NCBI GenBank assembly: GCA_013396915.1
Contig: VWZL01005008.1
Coordinates: 434,001 to 498,000, forward strand
DNA length: 64,000 nt
Direction: 5' to 3'
From: Stercorarius parasiticus
Taxonomy: Eukaryota; Chordata; Aves; Charadriiformes; Stercorariidae
In this document: in pieces, positions 38,189 through 51,200 of the stretch
Layout: each line of letters begins with the position of its first letter
Position numbering within the stretch: position 1 is the first letter of the stretch
The notes under the pieces: generated by a model
What the model was told of the DNA's origin: nothing
The model's input: only the letters and a program-made list of their open reading frames with translations
The model's database searches: none
Program-made: the position numbers and the translations under genes

Positions 38189-40090
38189 CACCCATTAAGG
38201 AGTAACTTTTCAGTAGTGAAACTCTTCTTAAGAGAGAGAGACAGAAAATCAATGAAAAACTAATGAAGTCACTTCTACTATACAAAAAAGTAAACAATTA
38301 AAGAGAGTGTTCCATCAAATTCCTATGAGGGTAACTTAAATTATATATTTCTCCTTAACTATTTTTTCCTTTGAGATTCCACTGTTACAGAACCTGCCAA
38401 TAGAATTCATCAACACAACAGAAAACGGAAACACAGATAGCATTTACATCAGAAGTTTCTTGACCTAAAGTTCTGGGGTCAGCCAGGTAAAAAAAAGAAT
38501 TAATCTAACCCCAAATCATCATTTTTGCATTATTTTTCCATCCATAAAAGCATGGATGAGATTTCATTGCAGAGAACGCTGTAAATGGATAGCTTTGTTC
38601 CAGTTCACTACAGTTTCTTATTGATTTTCTCTCGTTTTAGCCTGCATTGATTTGTTAATCCCTTCTCTGTAGCAGTTCTAATGACAAATTGAGAATGAAA
38701 AACTGCATGCTTTAGGGCCTTTTTCACCAACCTCTTGCTTCAAACCATATTTTCACTTGGATTTGGAACATGTCCATACACACACTCTGGTTTAGACACG
38801 ACTCACCTCAAACTAGGATGGATATTTTTTGCATTGAAACCTTTCTGTTTAGGTTCCTCATGGATGAGCAAGGCAACTGAAACAATGCCAGTGAAGCAGA
38901 ACTGGATTTCTGCACTAACACTCATACCTTCCAAGGTTGCTGCTCACAGAGGCTTTGTCTTAACACCAAGTCCGTTTTTTAAAGCAATTTCACCACACTC
39001 CCCATGGTTGATTAGCAGGCATTAACTGCATCATGCATGTGAATGGCACTAGTGAACGTTCACAGCATTTGTTGGTGCATGGAAGCACTTCAGAGGAGCA
39101 ATGCGCTGAATTACAAGTTGTCTCTGAGCTTAGAGTGAGTTGCAGTCATGGTACACTGTTATTAGAATAATCCATACAGAAGGATGGGACCCAGCCAGTA
39201 TTTTTAATTTAAGGAATATAGTATGAGCATATGCAGGTCACAGTTACAAATGACAACTTAGATTAGTCATTTTGCTACTGATAGGCTCATTAAATACAGC
39301 TGCCAATTTGGTCTCATTGTTAGGGCTACACTACTGACAGCTCATGCATGTCTGCACAAGCCGTGGCTACTGCTGCAAGTAGTTTTAGTCTTTTTCCATT
39401 TGCCTCCACTTGAGGTATTAATTTAGAATTCTAACTGCAACATGCTATCAAACAGAAAATAAATTTATGCATTACGGAGTTTAATGCTCTGTCCACACTC
39501 ACATTTATAACACCTCAGTCATCACATGCTGGGTAGGTCTCCAACTCCTGACTTCATCCCATGTCAGTCCTCTCCTACTTCACCCAAACTGTAGGCAAAT
39601 CAACCCTTTGTGGTCTCCCATACAGATTACAAAGCAGCCTGACCCCTGTCTGCCACCTCAGTGCTACAGTACAACCCCAGCAGAGCAATTTTGGTCATTT
39701 TAAACCAACTCCCATCTGCAACAGTTATAACTGGAAAACATCTAGTTTGTACTCACACAGCATATGTTCTCTGGCACGCAAAGGCAGTGTGAGAGTTTTC
39801 CTTTGCCATTCACTTGGTGGGAATTTGATTTCCCATCTCCCTTTCTGCAATGCCAGCTGCAGAGAAATCAGTATGGGTGATAGGAAGCACGATGCTGGAA
39901 TAAATATAATCTCTCTGCTTTCCAAAAATTACACACCTAGAGTTGGTGATCTAGGCTCTGCTTATAACCACAAGGAGAAGAGGAAAGCAAAGCTCCCCTT
40001 CCTCTCATCTAGTGTTAAATAGCTGAGCTTCACTAAATTATTTACGATAAAATTGTGACTAATAAAATTATGGTTTTCATGGAGCAGACT
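37853..40090 (+). repeat. 2,238-bp duplicated block, copy 1
   Basis: This block starts inside the LTR at TCTGAGCAGGACTCTG and ends in GGAGCAGACT, directly before an N at 40091. The same sequence follows at 40092-42329. I saw one substitution between copies: T at 38249 versus C at 40488. It contains the right part of the LTR (to 38188) and about 1.9 kb of non-coding DNA. Identical open frames in both copies, such as 39561-40022, have no recognisable domain. Confidence 0.95.
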
Positions 40091-40091
40091 N
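40091..40091. other. Single N at the duplication junction
   Basis: The N sits exactly between the last base of copy 1 and the first base of copy 2. This fits a nominal gap between two contigs whose ends overlap and were not merged. Confidence 0.9.
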
Positions 40092-42329
40092 TCTGAGCAG
40101 GACTCTGTTCAGCTGCCTTTGATCCCAATCCGAGTATTCCTGAATCCAGTCCCAGAAACCAGTTCCCATCCACCACTGAGTCCAGTTAGGGACTTTCCCA
40201 GAGCCTGCCAGTGACGTGATCATCATCCTGGGAGCTTGATATGGTTTTGTATATATTGTATATATTTCATTATTTTATTTTTATTTCATTATTAATATTT
40301 CATTAGAGTCGTATAGCTTTTTTCTAAATTCATAAGTCTCTCTCTCTTCCCCCTTCTCCTTGGAGAGAGAAGTTAGGGAGAGCATCAGTCATTTGTTTCA
40401 GTGGCCAGTCCAGCCCAAACCACAACACACCCATTAAGGAGTAACTTTTCAGTAGTGAAACTCTTCTTAAGAGAGAGAGACAGAAAACCAATGAAAAACT
40501 AATGAAGTCACTTCTACTATACAAAAAAGTAAACAATTAAAGAGAGTGTTCCATCAAATTCCTATGAGGGTAACTTAAATTATATATTTCTCCTTAACTA
40601 TTTTTTCCTTTGAGATTCCACTGTTACAGAACCTGCCAATAGAATTCATCAACACAACAGAAAACGGAAACACAGATAGCATTTACATCAGAAGTTTCTT
40701 GACCTAAAGTTCTGGGGTCAGCCAGGTAAAAAAAAGAATTAATCTAACCCCAAATCATCATTTTTGCATTATTTTTCCATCCATAAAAGCATGGATGAGA
40801 TTTCATTGCAGAGAACGCTGTAAATGGATAGCTTTGTTCCAGTTCACTACAGTTTCTTATTGATTTTCTCTCGTTTTAGCCTGCATTGATTTGTTAATCC
40901 CTTCTCTGTAGCAGTTCTAATGACAAATTGAGAATGAAAAACTGCATGCTTTAGGGCCTTTTTCACCAACCTCTTGCTTCAAACCATATTTTCACTTGGA
41001 TTTGGAACATGTCCATACACACACTCTGGTTTAGACACGACTCACCTCAAACTAGGATGGATATTTTTTGCATTGAAACCTTTCTGTTTAGGTTCCTCAT
41101 GGATGAGCAAGGCAACTGAAACAATGCCAGTGAAGCAGAACTGGATTTCTGCACTAACACTCATACCTTCCAAGGTTGCTGCTCACAGAGGCTTTGTCTT
41201 AACACCAAGTCCGTTTTTTAAAGCAATTTCACCACACTCCCCATGGTTGATTAGCAGGCATTAACTGCATCATGCATGTGAATGGCACTAGTGAACGTTC
41301 ACAGCATTTGTTGGTGCATGGAAGCACTTCAGAGGAGCAATGCGCTGAATTACAAGTTGTCTCTGAGCTTAGAGTGAGTTGCAGTCATGGTACACTGTTA
41401 TTAGAATAATCCATACAGAAGGATGGGACCCAGCCAGTATTTTTAATTTAAGGAATATAGTATGAGCATATGCAGGTCACAGTTACAAATGACAACTTAG
41501 ATTAGTCATTTTGCTACTGATAGGCTCATTAAATACAGCTGCCAATTTGGTCTCATTGTTAGGGCTACACTACTGACAGCTCATGCATGTCTGCACAAGC
41601 CGTGGCTACTGCTGCAAGTAGTTTTAGTCTTTTTCCATTTGCCTCCACTTGAGGTATTAATTTAGAATTCTAACTGCAACATGCTATCAAACAGAAAATA
41701 AATTTATGCATTACGGAGTTTAATGCTCTGTCCACACTCACATTTATAACACCTCAGTCATCACATGCTGGGTAGGTCTCCAACTCCTGACTTCATCCCA
41801 TGTCAGTCCTCTCCTACTTCACCCAAACTGTAGGCAAATCAACCCTTTGTGGTCTCCCATACAGATTACAAAGCAGCCTGACCCCTGTCTGCCACCTCAG
41901 TGCTACAGTACAACCCCAGCAGAGCAATTTTGGTCATTTTAAACCAACTCCCATCTGCAACAGTTATAACTGGAAAACATCTAGTTTGTACTCACACAGC
42001 ATATGTTCTCTGGCACGCAAAGGCAGTGTGAGAGTTTTCCTTTGCCATTCACTTGGTGGGAATTTGATTTCCCATCTCCCTTTCTGCAATGCCAGCTGCA
42101 GAGAAATCAGTATGGGTGATAGGAAGCACGATGCTGGAATAAATATAATCTCTCTGCTTTCCAAAAATTACACACCTAGAGTTGGTGATCTAGGCTCTGC
42201 TTATAACCACAAGGAGAAGAGGAAAGCAAAGCTCCCCTTCCTCTCATCTAGTGTTAAATAGCTGAGCTTCACTAAATTATTTACGATAAAATTGTGACTA
42301 ATAAAATTATGGTTTTCATGGAGCAGACT
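40092..42329 (+). repeat. 2,238-bp duplicated block, copy 2
   Basis: This matches 37853-40090 at an offset of 2,239. It begins with a partial LTR (40092-40427) lacking the U3 and TATA box, and at 42330 it continues into unique sequence (AATATTTCCGGAGTAACC). Because only the left copy has the full LTR and only the right copy has the right flank, the two together look like the overlapping ends of adjoining contigs. Confidence 0.95.
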
Positions 42330-45300
42330 AATATTTCCGGAGTAACCTGTTGTCTAATACACTGGCATTCCTAACTTCTAGAAATTACTTTGCTATGAGT
42401 GTTAAATGTCTCTCTATCCAGGCCATAAGATATTCTTTACAAACGACGGTCATGTCTTAATGGGATAAGAAAAGCACAGAATAAAAGGGATGACTACCTA
42501 GCCAAAAAGTTGTATTTGAATTTCAGCAGTTTGTTACTGCGCTTAATTTCCTGCTAGGAGCAGGACAGGGAGAACCAACTACTCCTAAGTAGTAAATCAC
42601 ATTTCCTCATTCCCTGTGATATAATTGTAAACTCCTCTCAACCTTCTTGCAGTGTTGCCAAGATTAGCGTTATTCTCCTACACAGGGCATGCAGATCACA
42701 CAAACACAGCTAATCTAACACAGACTTTCTATTTCATATGCAGACTGCAGTTTCATTCTTTTGATCATCCTGTTTGTTTTTTTCCACCCCCTAATGATAA
42801 TTCCAACAATTTGGTCTTAATTGAAACTTCTCATTCGCACAGTGAGTCGTAGTCAGAACCCACGTTTCCATGGCCTTTATTTTCCTTTTTTGCCACTTAA
42901 AATGCACTGATAAGCCAAGAACTTGATTTCCACTCCTGCAAAAATATTAAAGGGACCATCTCTACATTGCAATTTTTATCATTGCATCTCTAAAATGCGT
43001 AACAAAACCAACCTGCACCAATCAAGAAAAATTCAACAATGCCAATTCTCAAAGGACATAGATCAAGACCAACTTGTAAAAGAACAATTCATGACCAAAA
43101 AACCAACAAAACACTGCACTACTTGCTTACCAAGTGAGAAAACTCCACATCATTTCAACTTGAGAATGAGGATAATTCAATTAATTGGTCCAGAAGGACC
43201 TCACAAACCACTCAGTAGAAGACGAGCTGGACTTTACTTCTCCTTCTATGGGGATCTCTCCTCATGAAGAATCACTAGATGGACAGATCTAACAGCATTA
43301 AACAACATCCAGGGAAAGCAATACACACTAACTGAAATATAACACAAGTAGTAATCTGACCTGTCTGGAGCATGCAGATATCAACTAACTTTTCCTTCTA
43401 TTGATATCAACAAGAGAGGAAGCTTAATGAGCAATGTAGAATGCGTAGCGGAATGTGTAGCACCTGGGTTCTCTTCTCAGCTTTCCAGCTGACTTGCTGT
43501 TGCACCTGAAGTCATGTAATTTCTCTATTTCCACTCCTATCCCCTGCCTGTTTTTATTATTAGCTTATTATTAGCTTTTATTATTAGCTTTATTATTATT
43601 GCAAAGTAAGAACCACCTTTTACTATGAATTTTCCAGGGCTTACATCTGTTTCTGTGGCACAGTTAGGAGTTTTAAGGCAAGCTGACAAATCAAAGAACA
43701 AGGAACACAGTTTACTAAAACTTTGTTTTTCACAACACCACTTCTATTGAACTATGTCCTTGGATTATCCAGAAGTTATTGAGCTTGGAAAACTAGAGAG
43801 ACTTTTGCATTTACCTCCTTCCCTAACAACCAAAGTGGTTTTTTTAAGCAGCTTATTGGATCAGTTACTACACATACATTCTCAAGCTCTGAGCAGTAAA
43901 ATCTGGCTTAGGAAAGTTCAATTTGTTGTTTCTCTCCCACAAAAATATAAATCTCATTTTGACCGTTCAAAATAAAGAACATAGCTACAAATATTTACAG
44001 TACCCAGTAAAACAACTAAGTATACAAAAGCCATGCACACAGCACAGAGATAATGTATACGTAACACTATCAGGTTATTTATTTAACATCCTTTAAAGTC
44101 TCAACTACAGCTTTACTTACAAAGAGGCCTCTAATAATTTTCACCAAGAAGTCAAAAAAATACAAAAACAGTTGTCATTTTTTGTAAATCAAAAGGTTCC
44201 ATTTTCAGTATTAGTGTGTCAATATGTTAAGACAAAAACAATGCTTGTACATTGACCTATGAGTCATATAATAATCAACCAATTAATTCTCATTGTCTTG
44301 TAGGTAGATGCTTAATATTTTGGAACAGGAATGGGGAAAAGGGGAAAAACCAGAACATATTAAAAACAAAGCTATATTTCAAATACTAAAATTAAACAAA
44401 AATGACACATTATTGTAACTGCCACTGAAAAGACTGGAATTAAACTTTGACTGCAAAGGACCATGAGAATATGTGTATTCATGATGGCATTCCCTGAAGA
44501 AAGGAACCATACAGAGGATCCAAACCAATCTGTATTGCACGGGACAACCACAGACACACTGGGACAAATGCACACACTGGAATTATGGACCACAGTAGGA
44601 TCAGGATAAACCCAGCAGCTACAGGTTGCCACAAGTCCATCGTTTATTTTCATTCCCTGACACAATTAGCCCCTTCATCCACCATCAAGATTTAAGTTGG
44701 GTGATGGTAAAACTGAGGGAATTAAGCCCAAGAAAACACATGCTCAAAAGTGACAGTGTGACACAGAATTTTTTTTTAATTTCTTAACTGAAATTTCAGA
44801 TCTCCCTCCTCATAAAACTGTAATCTAGCATAGACTCTTTAACTAGAGAAAGGATATGATGAAAACATGGCTCCATGTGAACAGTGCTGCATATCCAAAA
44901 CGACTAGCCCGCCCTTCCATCCATTTTAGCAAGAAACGTTTAGCACTGCACAATGACTTCTCACTTGTTTATTGCTGCAGCAAATGTTTGCTGCAATGTG
45001 AATGACATGCTGAACATACCACAAACAGTGGAACGATAGCTATTAAAACCAAAAATATCAAATGGACTAGAAAAGCATTTTGACAAGGAGGAAACATTAA
45101 ACCAGGTCTTTGTAGCATTTGCTAAATACAGAGGCTCATCATATTTCAGGCCATTTGTATTTAATTGTCCTTTCATCTGAAGAGCGGTGGATATGAATGC
45201 ACATCAGGCAGCAGATGAGTCAGATGTTCTGAAGAGGTCCAATCAAGGACGCCCCACAACACGAGAGCACTGCATGCATAATGTCTCGCACAACTGACTT

Positions 45301-47192
45301 CAGCTACAGCCTGAAGTTTCTTTTCAGTGCCTCATCCTATGCCATGGTGGTTATGCACCAAAGCACCAAGAAGAAAATAATAAATAGACCTGCAGTCATG
45401 TAATTCAAAAAGTTAACACACATGAGACTCCGCGAATCTGATGTCCACACACTCTTTTAAAGCTGCCAGGAAAGCATACTCAGATTACTAAGTAATTATC
45501 TAAAATTCAGGGTTTTTTTCCATTGTTTCAGTTGAAAGAAAAAGAAAAAGCACTCGTATTTCTCAACGTCAATACTTCCAAATGAGTTTGTCAGATGAAG
45601 TCAAACTCACCATGGAATAGGTCACTTGCAACACTTAAAAATCAGGTTTTGGAGTGGCAGGCAGACACAGACATTATATCAATTTCAGCACAAAGAAAGC
45701 AGAACCCCTGGTCTTTGGTGGAGAAAGCAGGTAATCCAGGAGCATGGAGACAAGGAGCAGCACAGAAGGTTAAATCTACTGTGCTGTCCTTGAGGTAAAC
45801 TAGTGTGCCTTTTATACTGTCCTCTAATCCTTAGATTAGTTTCTCAATTTTGGTTTTAACAATATTAACTGAAGTGCAGAAGCAATCAGCAGACCACAAC
45901 TTTGCCAAAAATTCAGTTGAATCACTAAAAATGATTTATAAAAATAGACCGCGGATAAAAGTCATTAGTTGAAATCCTCAACTGTTAAACTGGCTCTCTG
46001 CATTAAACACACAAATTGGAACTGTTAATTCAAGGTAAACATGGAAAAGAACTCATCTTCTCTGTATTCCTTTTAATTCAGCTCTCAAATCAAACCTCAT
46101 CTACATACATCAACAAATGGAAAAAGGGAGAGCTTGTGTGTAAACGAAAACCAGCTCACATTCTACATAGCCTACATACTGCAATTTAATGCATTTTTAA
46201 GTATAAATTCTAGCTCTGGCATTATTTTGTAATCTTGAAGTGAAGCAATTTAGGCTCTTATCTGCTTTTTCCTTTTCTCATCAGCACAGCTCCTCTCAGG
46301 GTACAAATGACGCTAGCTGTTGATCACGCTCTTCTTAAATCATCTTCATGCTGTTAGCTGTGAAAAGAATGATGCCTGCTCCAGAACACTGCCATTGCTA
46401 ATCACTCAAATCAGGTCTCTCATAGGCCTATAAGGAAGAAGAGCGCTGAGGGCAGCAGAATGAAGATGAGATTGTTTTTCTCTTCCTTTTCAAGGAATGT
46501 ATCTGAATGCATCCCTTTCCTTTACCTTCATGGATCACTCGTCCTGCCAAGCATAAATTCCCCTGTGCAAAAGCTATGGCTGCCTTGGCTTTGTATTGTA
46601 CGAGAAACAATAGAACTATCTACTTCAGGCATTGCCCAAAGCACAAATGAAAACCAGCATGAAACAGATTCAACAATGGTGTTCTCTACAGATATCTAGT
46701 GAAAAAAGCAGGGACACCCATCTCAGAATTAGTAAGAAAGCTCTTTGAGACTCAGTGGAGTCAACACTAACTAAACAAATTATTCATTACTGCAGCACCC
46801 TGGGCTCTGAAGCTCCATTTCACATCTGTGAGTGCACACATTCACACAACACTGATGATGGGAAAGAGCAGAGGCTGACTCTTCTAACCAAGTCTCACTA
46901 TGGAAGACTACCAAGAGGTGGCGATGCAGTACATAAATTGCAGCTGAAGCTGTCAACCTGTACTTACCCCTTGCATTTTGACTGCCAGCTACCCCACAGG
47001 GAGATGCATACCTTTTGACTGGTTATCTGCCCAGATGGGACCTGCATATTGCCTGCCAACAGGACAATTGCCATATGCTGCCTCGCAGCCAGGAAAAAGC
47101 CAAGAAAATGGTTTGTAGGCAGTACAGGTTGCATGTTGCTTCAGACTACAGCAAACAACTTGAGTAAAGTTTTCTTTCTGATCTTTCTGATT
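42330..47192. other. Non-coding sequence without recognised genes
   Basis: No recognised exons or transposons were found. A TTATTA-rich simple repeat lies at about 43551-43599. Open frames such as 42923-43267 (plus) and 44372-44665 (minus) have no familiar domains. This is most likely the SERGEF intron 3' of the exon at 48.1 kb. Confidence 0.55.
43551..43599. repeat. TTATTA / TTAGC simple repeat
   Basis: Repeated words TTATTATTAGC with slight length variation run for about 50 bp. An ordinary intronic microsatellite. Confidence 0.8.
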
Positions 47193-47587
47193 CAGAAAGG
47201 CTGAGGGTCTGGGTCTTTTCAGTCTGGAAAAAAGATGACTGAGGGGGGACCTTATCAATACTTATAAATACTTAAAGGCTGGGTGTCAGGAGGATGGGGA
47301 CAGGCTCTTTTCAGTGATGCCCAGCGATAGGACAAGAGGTAACGGACACAAACTTGAACATAGGAAGCCCCATCTCAACATGAGGAGGAACTTCTTTACT
47401 TTGAGGGTGGCAGAGCACTGGAACAGGCTGCCCAGAGAGGTGGTGGAGTCTCTGTCTCTGGAGATATTCAAAACCCACCTGTACACGTTCCTGTGCAACC
47501 TGCTCTAGGTGATCCTGCTCTGGCAGGGGGGTTGGACTAGATGATCTCCAGAGGTCCCTTCCAACCCTGGCCATTTTGTGATCTTGA
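47193..47587 (+). mobile_element. CR1 LINE 3' end, 5'-truncated
   Basis: The plus strand starts in the [17 protein letters not shown] region (CAGAAAGGCTGAGGGTCTGG). It passes through the PSDRTRGNG and [24 protein letters not shown] coding end, open from 47314 to the stop at 47508, and then the 3'UTR with GGTTGGACTAGATGATCTCC and CCCTTCCAACCCTG. It ends near 47587 in TTTTGTGATCTTGAT. It resembles the common CR1-B type. It lies about 490 bp from the SERGEF exon, in antisense orientation to that gene. Confidence 0.9.
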
Positions 47588-48079
47588 TGCTTGAGGATAA
47601 ATCATTTTGTATCAAATTAGCCATATGAAAAGAAAGCCTCCAATAACACTCAAGGACGTTTTAAGTTAGAGAAATATTCTAGAAGCTGCAGCATTATTAT
47701 TTGTCAGCTAGAGAAAGGCAATTGGATAAACCGTTACAGAGGGCTTCAGACAAAAGTAGCACTGCGACTGGGCAGGGTCCCAGCTGATCTGCTAGGCTGT
47801 ATCGCAGGTTCAGCTGTCTCCTGCGCACATTGATATCTGAGAGAACTTGGCATTTTCTGCTAATGGTAACTCTGGTTCCACCAAGGAAAAATCAGTTTCT
47901 GAATGCAAAAACCTTTTAAGACATTTGAAATAATTGAATCGTATTAAATTCTGAGCTTACAGGAAGAGCAGCAAGAGCTTGTGCTGCAGCATTTGAAAAG
48001 GTTCTATTAGGAAATTGTTCTGATTACTTTAATGCACCCAAAAAAAAACTGGGAAAAAAATGGTAATTTTCTTCTTTAC
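47588..48079. other. Intronic sequence 3' of the SERGEF exon
   Basis: This is the flank between a CR1 and the exon on its downstream side for the minus-strand gene. No other feature was recognised. Confidence 0.6.
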
Positions 48080-48240
48080 CTGAGATGCTCCATTTAGGCA
48101 AGGCACTGAAATAGGAATGTTACACAACAGCTCCAAGCGTTGTTCAGATGCTATGCATGCCTTCTGCCCATCAGGAACCACTGCGTGCCTTCCAAGTTGC
48201 CCATAGTCCGCTCTGCCCCAGGTGAACACCTTGCCAGTTT
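48080..48240 (-). CDS. SERGEF: SERGEF exon encoding an RCC1 repeat (partial gene)
   Basis: Minus-strand exon of 161 bp. The acceptor is TTTTCTGTTTAG (AG at plus-strand 48241-48242) and the donor CAG|GTAAAG (GT at 48079-48078). The phase is two bases and then 53 codons, ending on a codon boundary. The peptide begins (E)TGKVFTWGRADYGQLGR and ends CLNGASQ. Human SERGEF, as I remember it, has TGKMFTWGRADYGQLGR in the same place, followed by a divergent loop and a similar end, so the match covers both ends of the exon. SERGEF (DELGEF) is an RCC1-like seven-bladed propeller protein reported to bind the exocyst subunit SEC5 and to influence secretion. This exon supplies one blade (GRADYGQLG core). 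Its neighbouring exons were not found: 5' exons should lie beyond 64000, or are missed, and 3' exons at lower coordinates or outside the window. The loop between the two conserved ends differs from human, as expected in a surface loop. Confidence 0.87.
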
Positions 48241-51200
48241 CTAAACAGAAAACACATTTCAAGATTACTTATTCACTAGGTTCCTGGAACATCTGGATAC
48301 CAATTCAAAACTAGAACAACACTTCTTGATGCATCTTGTCTGCAGCTTCAAAAACCTAGTGAAAACTTATTTCTGAGAACAGCAGAAAAAAAATATTAAA
48401 TCTAGCTAAAGACATATTATGATGTACTTCTATGCAGTTACTCAAACTTCATTAACTTGTTTTCTAGCAGAATAATATCTGTAGGGCAGCCTGGGCTATA
48501 AACGAAACCACATCAATAAAAGCTGCATAACCTGGGCATTCTGCATGCAATATATGCACCTCGGTTATACAAAGGACATTTTTTTAGCTTAGCGGAAGCA
48601 CACACAAAACAGCTTATTCTGAAACATAAGAGATTCTTCTCTATTCCCAGCCTTTGCCATAGAGACATCCATTGCATGTCCTGTATTTAACATACAGTTT
48701 ATGTTTTCCTGATAGAAGTTACCTTCTGTCACAGCTTCTGTCAGCTGAGCAACAGCTCTCAGGACAGCAACTGGTTAGTCAGGAGCACCACCAGAGTTGT
48801 CATTAAACATTGGAAATGCACTAGTTTGTTTTCACAGGAATACGTTGTCCAAGGAAAGATAAATTTAAATGAAATCAGCACTACATAGATCACCCTTCTC
48901 TACACATATTATACCAGATTCACCTTTCTTCAGCATGAATGAGATCCGTAAAGCAGTTCTTTTAACCTTCAGTTCACAATATTAAAAAAACAAAACAAAA
49001 AAAACACAACAAAAAAATCCACATATATTAAAAAAAAACCCAAACACCCAAAACAAATCACAATTATACTATGTGATAGGTTTATCTTCTTAATAATAAA
49101 TAGATTTCTGCAGGTAAGACATGAAAAGCTGTCTGTTCTGGGCTTCCAATTAAAAAAAGTTACATACACAGAGCATAAACAGTAGAAGCAGAAACCCACA
49201 TTCCAGCCCAGAATAAAGCCTGCAATGACCTTGAGTTACGTACACACTTCAGCCAAGCTTCAAACTTCTCTCCAGAAATGAACTCAAGTCATAAGCCAAA
49301 TGACGTGGATTTGAGGAAAACACAATCAGGTCAAGCAAGTCAGCTTCAACACACACACACACACTTCTCCCCTTGTCAGTCAGTACAGACATACCCCACA
49401 GAGGGATCGGGAGCAAGGGGTAGCAGTCACACCACCCAAAGATGATAGTTGAGGGTTTTCTTAATACATGCCATAACACAAACCTTTGGAAACCTGAACA
49501 CCTCCCTCTTCCTTTGGGTGCTGTTAAACTGTCCTGAAGGGGATGCAGGTGGACACTGCTAGTTTGTGGAGTTTAAGCTGATAATGTATCTCATAAATAA
49601 ACTGGAAACCTCTAACTTTGTGTCTTTAAGCAGACGCGATATATATGCATTTCCCTTGGAAATCTGCTAGCATTGTTATCTTTTGCTCCAATCTTTGCTA
49701 CAGTTTTTCACATGCATTCTCTCAGTGCACTGATAATCTTCCTCTGAAATAATTAAGTGACAAAATTAGTTGTCCTTTTCGCTCAAGGGCACAAGTATTT
49801 TCTTTCTTTAGAGCTTCCTAGCATTTCAGGGAAAAGTTGAAACCAGTCACATACTACTGTTAATACAAGTGAGATCTTTCAACATGGTAGCTTCATTTTT
49901 TTAGGTTAAAGCATTAAAACAAGTTTCATGAAGAGAACTACCAGTATACCTTAACAGAGATTAGGAAAACAGTCTGCAGTTTAAAAAGCATGCTTGTTCT
50001 GAATGTAATATATTGACTTTGCAATTTGTATAGATCTCTGCTAAAAACATCTGCATCTACAAAATGTTTCAAGAAGTCTCCTACATCAGTACATTACGTA
50101 GCAAATTTAAACATCAACTAAGCTTCAGGCTTTTACATCAGACCAGGTTACTGTACCTATGCAGAACCCTATTAGTGGACTGCAAAAGGACAGGCAAGCT
50201 GCTCTATTTTGAATCAACTACAGGAACTGAAGCTGAATTTTATGAAATTCAAAGCCAGAAAGAATTTCAGTAACATCTAGTTAGATCATTAATATACCAC
50301 AGGCTCTCAAGCGCTAGCCAGACATTGCTGTATTGATCCCAAGGACCATAGTTTAACTCTCAGAAACCAAAAGCATCAAGTGCCACAGGCAAAGATTTCA
50401 GCAATCTGTAAGATCTCTGGAAAGGCAAGCAGTGTATTTGATAATACAGACCCAGATCCTCATACGCAGTCTATAGCACTATCTGGTACACAGGGGCAGC
50501 AGAGGCTCCTCTCAAGTCTGACTTTTGGGGGAAAAAAATTTCTTTCCCAACCAAATCTGGTGCTCTGTCTGGACCTAGACACGAACAAGAAACAGCAGCC
50601 GCTAATATAACAAAAATGATCCATTGCACCATCACATCAAGGTACTTGTTCCACCTTGTCTCAAGTCTTGTCTGTAGCTGGTGTCTGGATTTACATGAAG
50701 GCAGTCTAAAATCCCAACACACACCTGACCAGTTACTCACTAAGAAAATAATTTTCCTACCCCGCCAGTGACCAGCAGAAACCAGGGAACAGCTGACACA
50801 ATCACCGTCTTCAGGAGCAGCTAAAGCAAGTTCTGTGCAAAGCAAGCAATTCTGTTCCCCTCTGCCAAGGGCCTGTGAAAGCCGGGAAAAAGTGCAGTGG
50901 TCTACAGCTTCCCAGACTGCAAGATCAGAGCAAAACACCACAACCACCTACTCTGAAGAAATACTAAACTGCATACTTAATTTCCCCTTATGAATTAAGT
51001 CTAGCAAGTCCATCATCTGCCCCAAACTGCTGCCTCCAGGTTTGACTGTTTTTACTTTTCAGAAACCATTCCTCTTTTCAACAGGGTTAATTTGTGTAAC
51101 TATAGTTGCCATCAGCTGCTTATTGTGTCTTTATCAATGAGTGGAAAAAGCCCCTCTCTCCACTATCTAGTATCTTTTCCATGTGCCAGGGTCTACACAA

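Noticed and set aside
39561..40022. 153-codon plus-strand open frame, repeated at 41800-42261
   Set aside because: Its presence in both copies is only because the 2.2-kb block is duplicated, so it is not evidence of selection. No domain recognised.
37000..42330. Full-length endogenous retrovirus between two LTRs
   Set aside because: The second LTR-like segment is only the right half and begins at an N. The sequence between the two shows no gag, pol or env homology. The duplication explains both.
50471..50947. 158-codon minus-strand open frame in the SERGEF intron
   Set aside because: Considered as a missing SERGEF exon, but it contains no RCC1 motif. Overlapping open frames exist on the other strand and no family was recognised.
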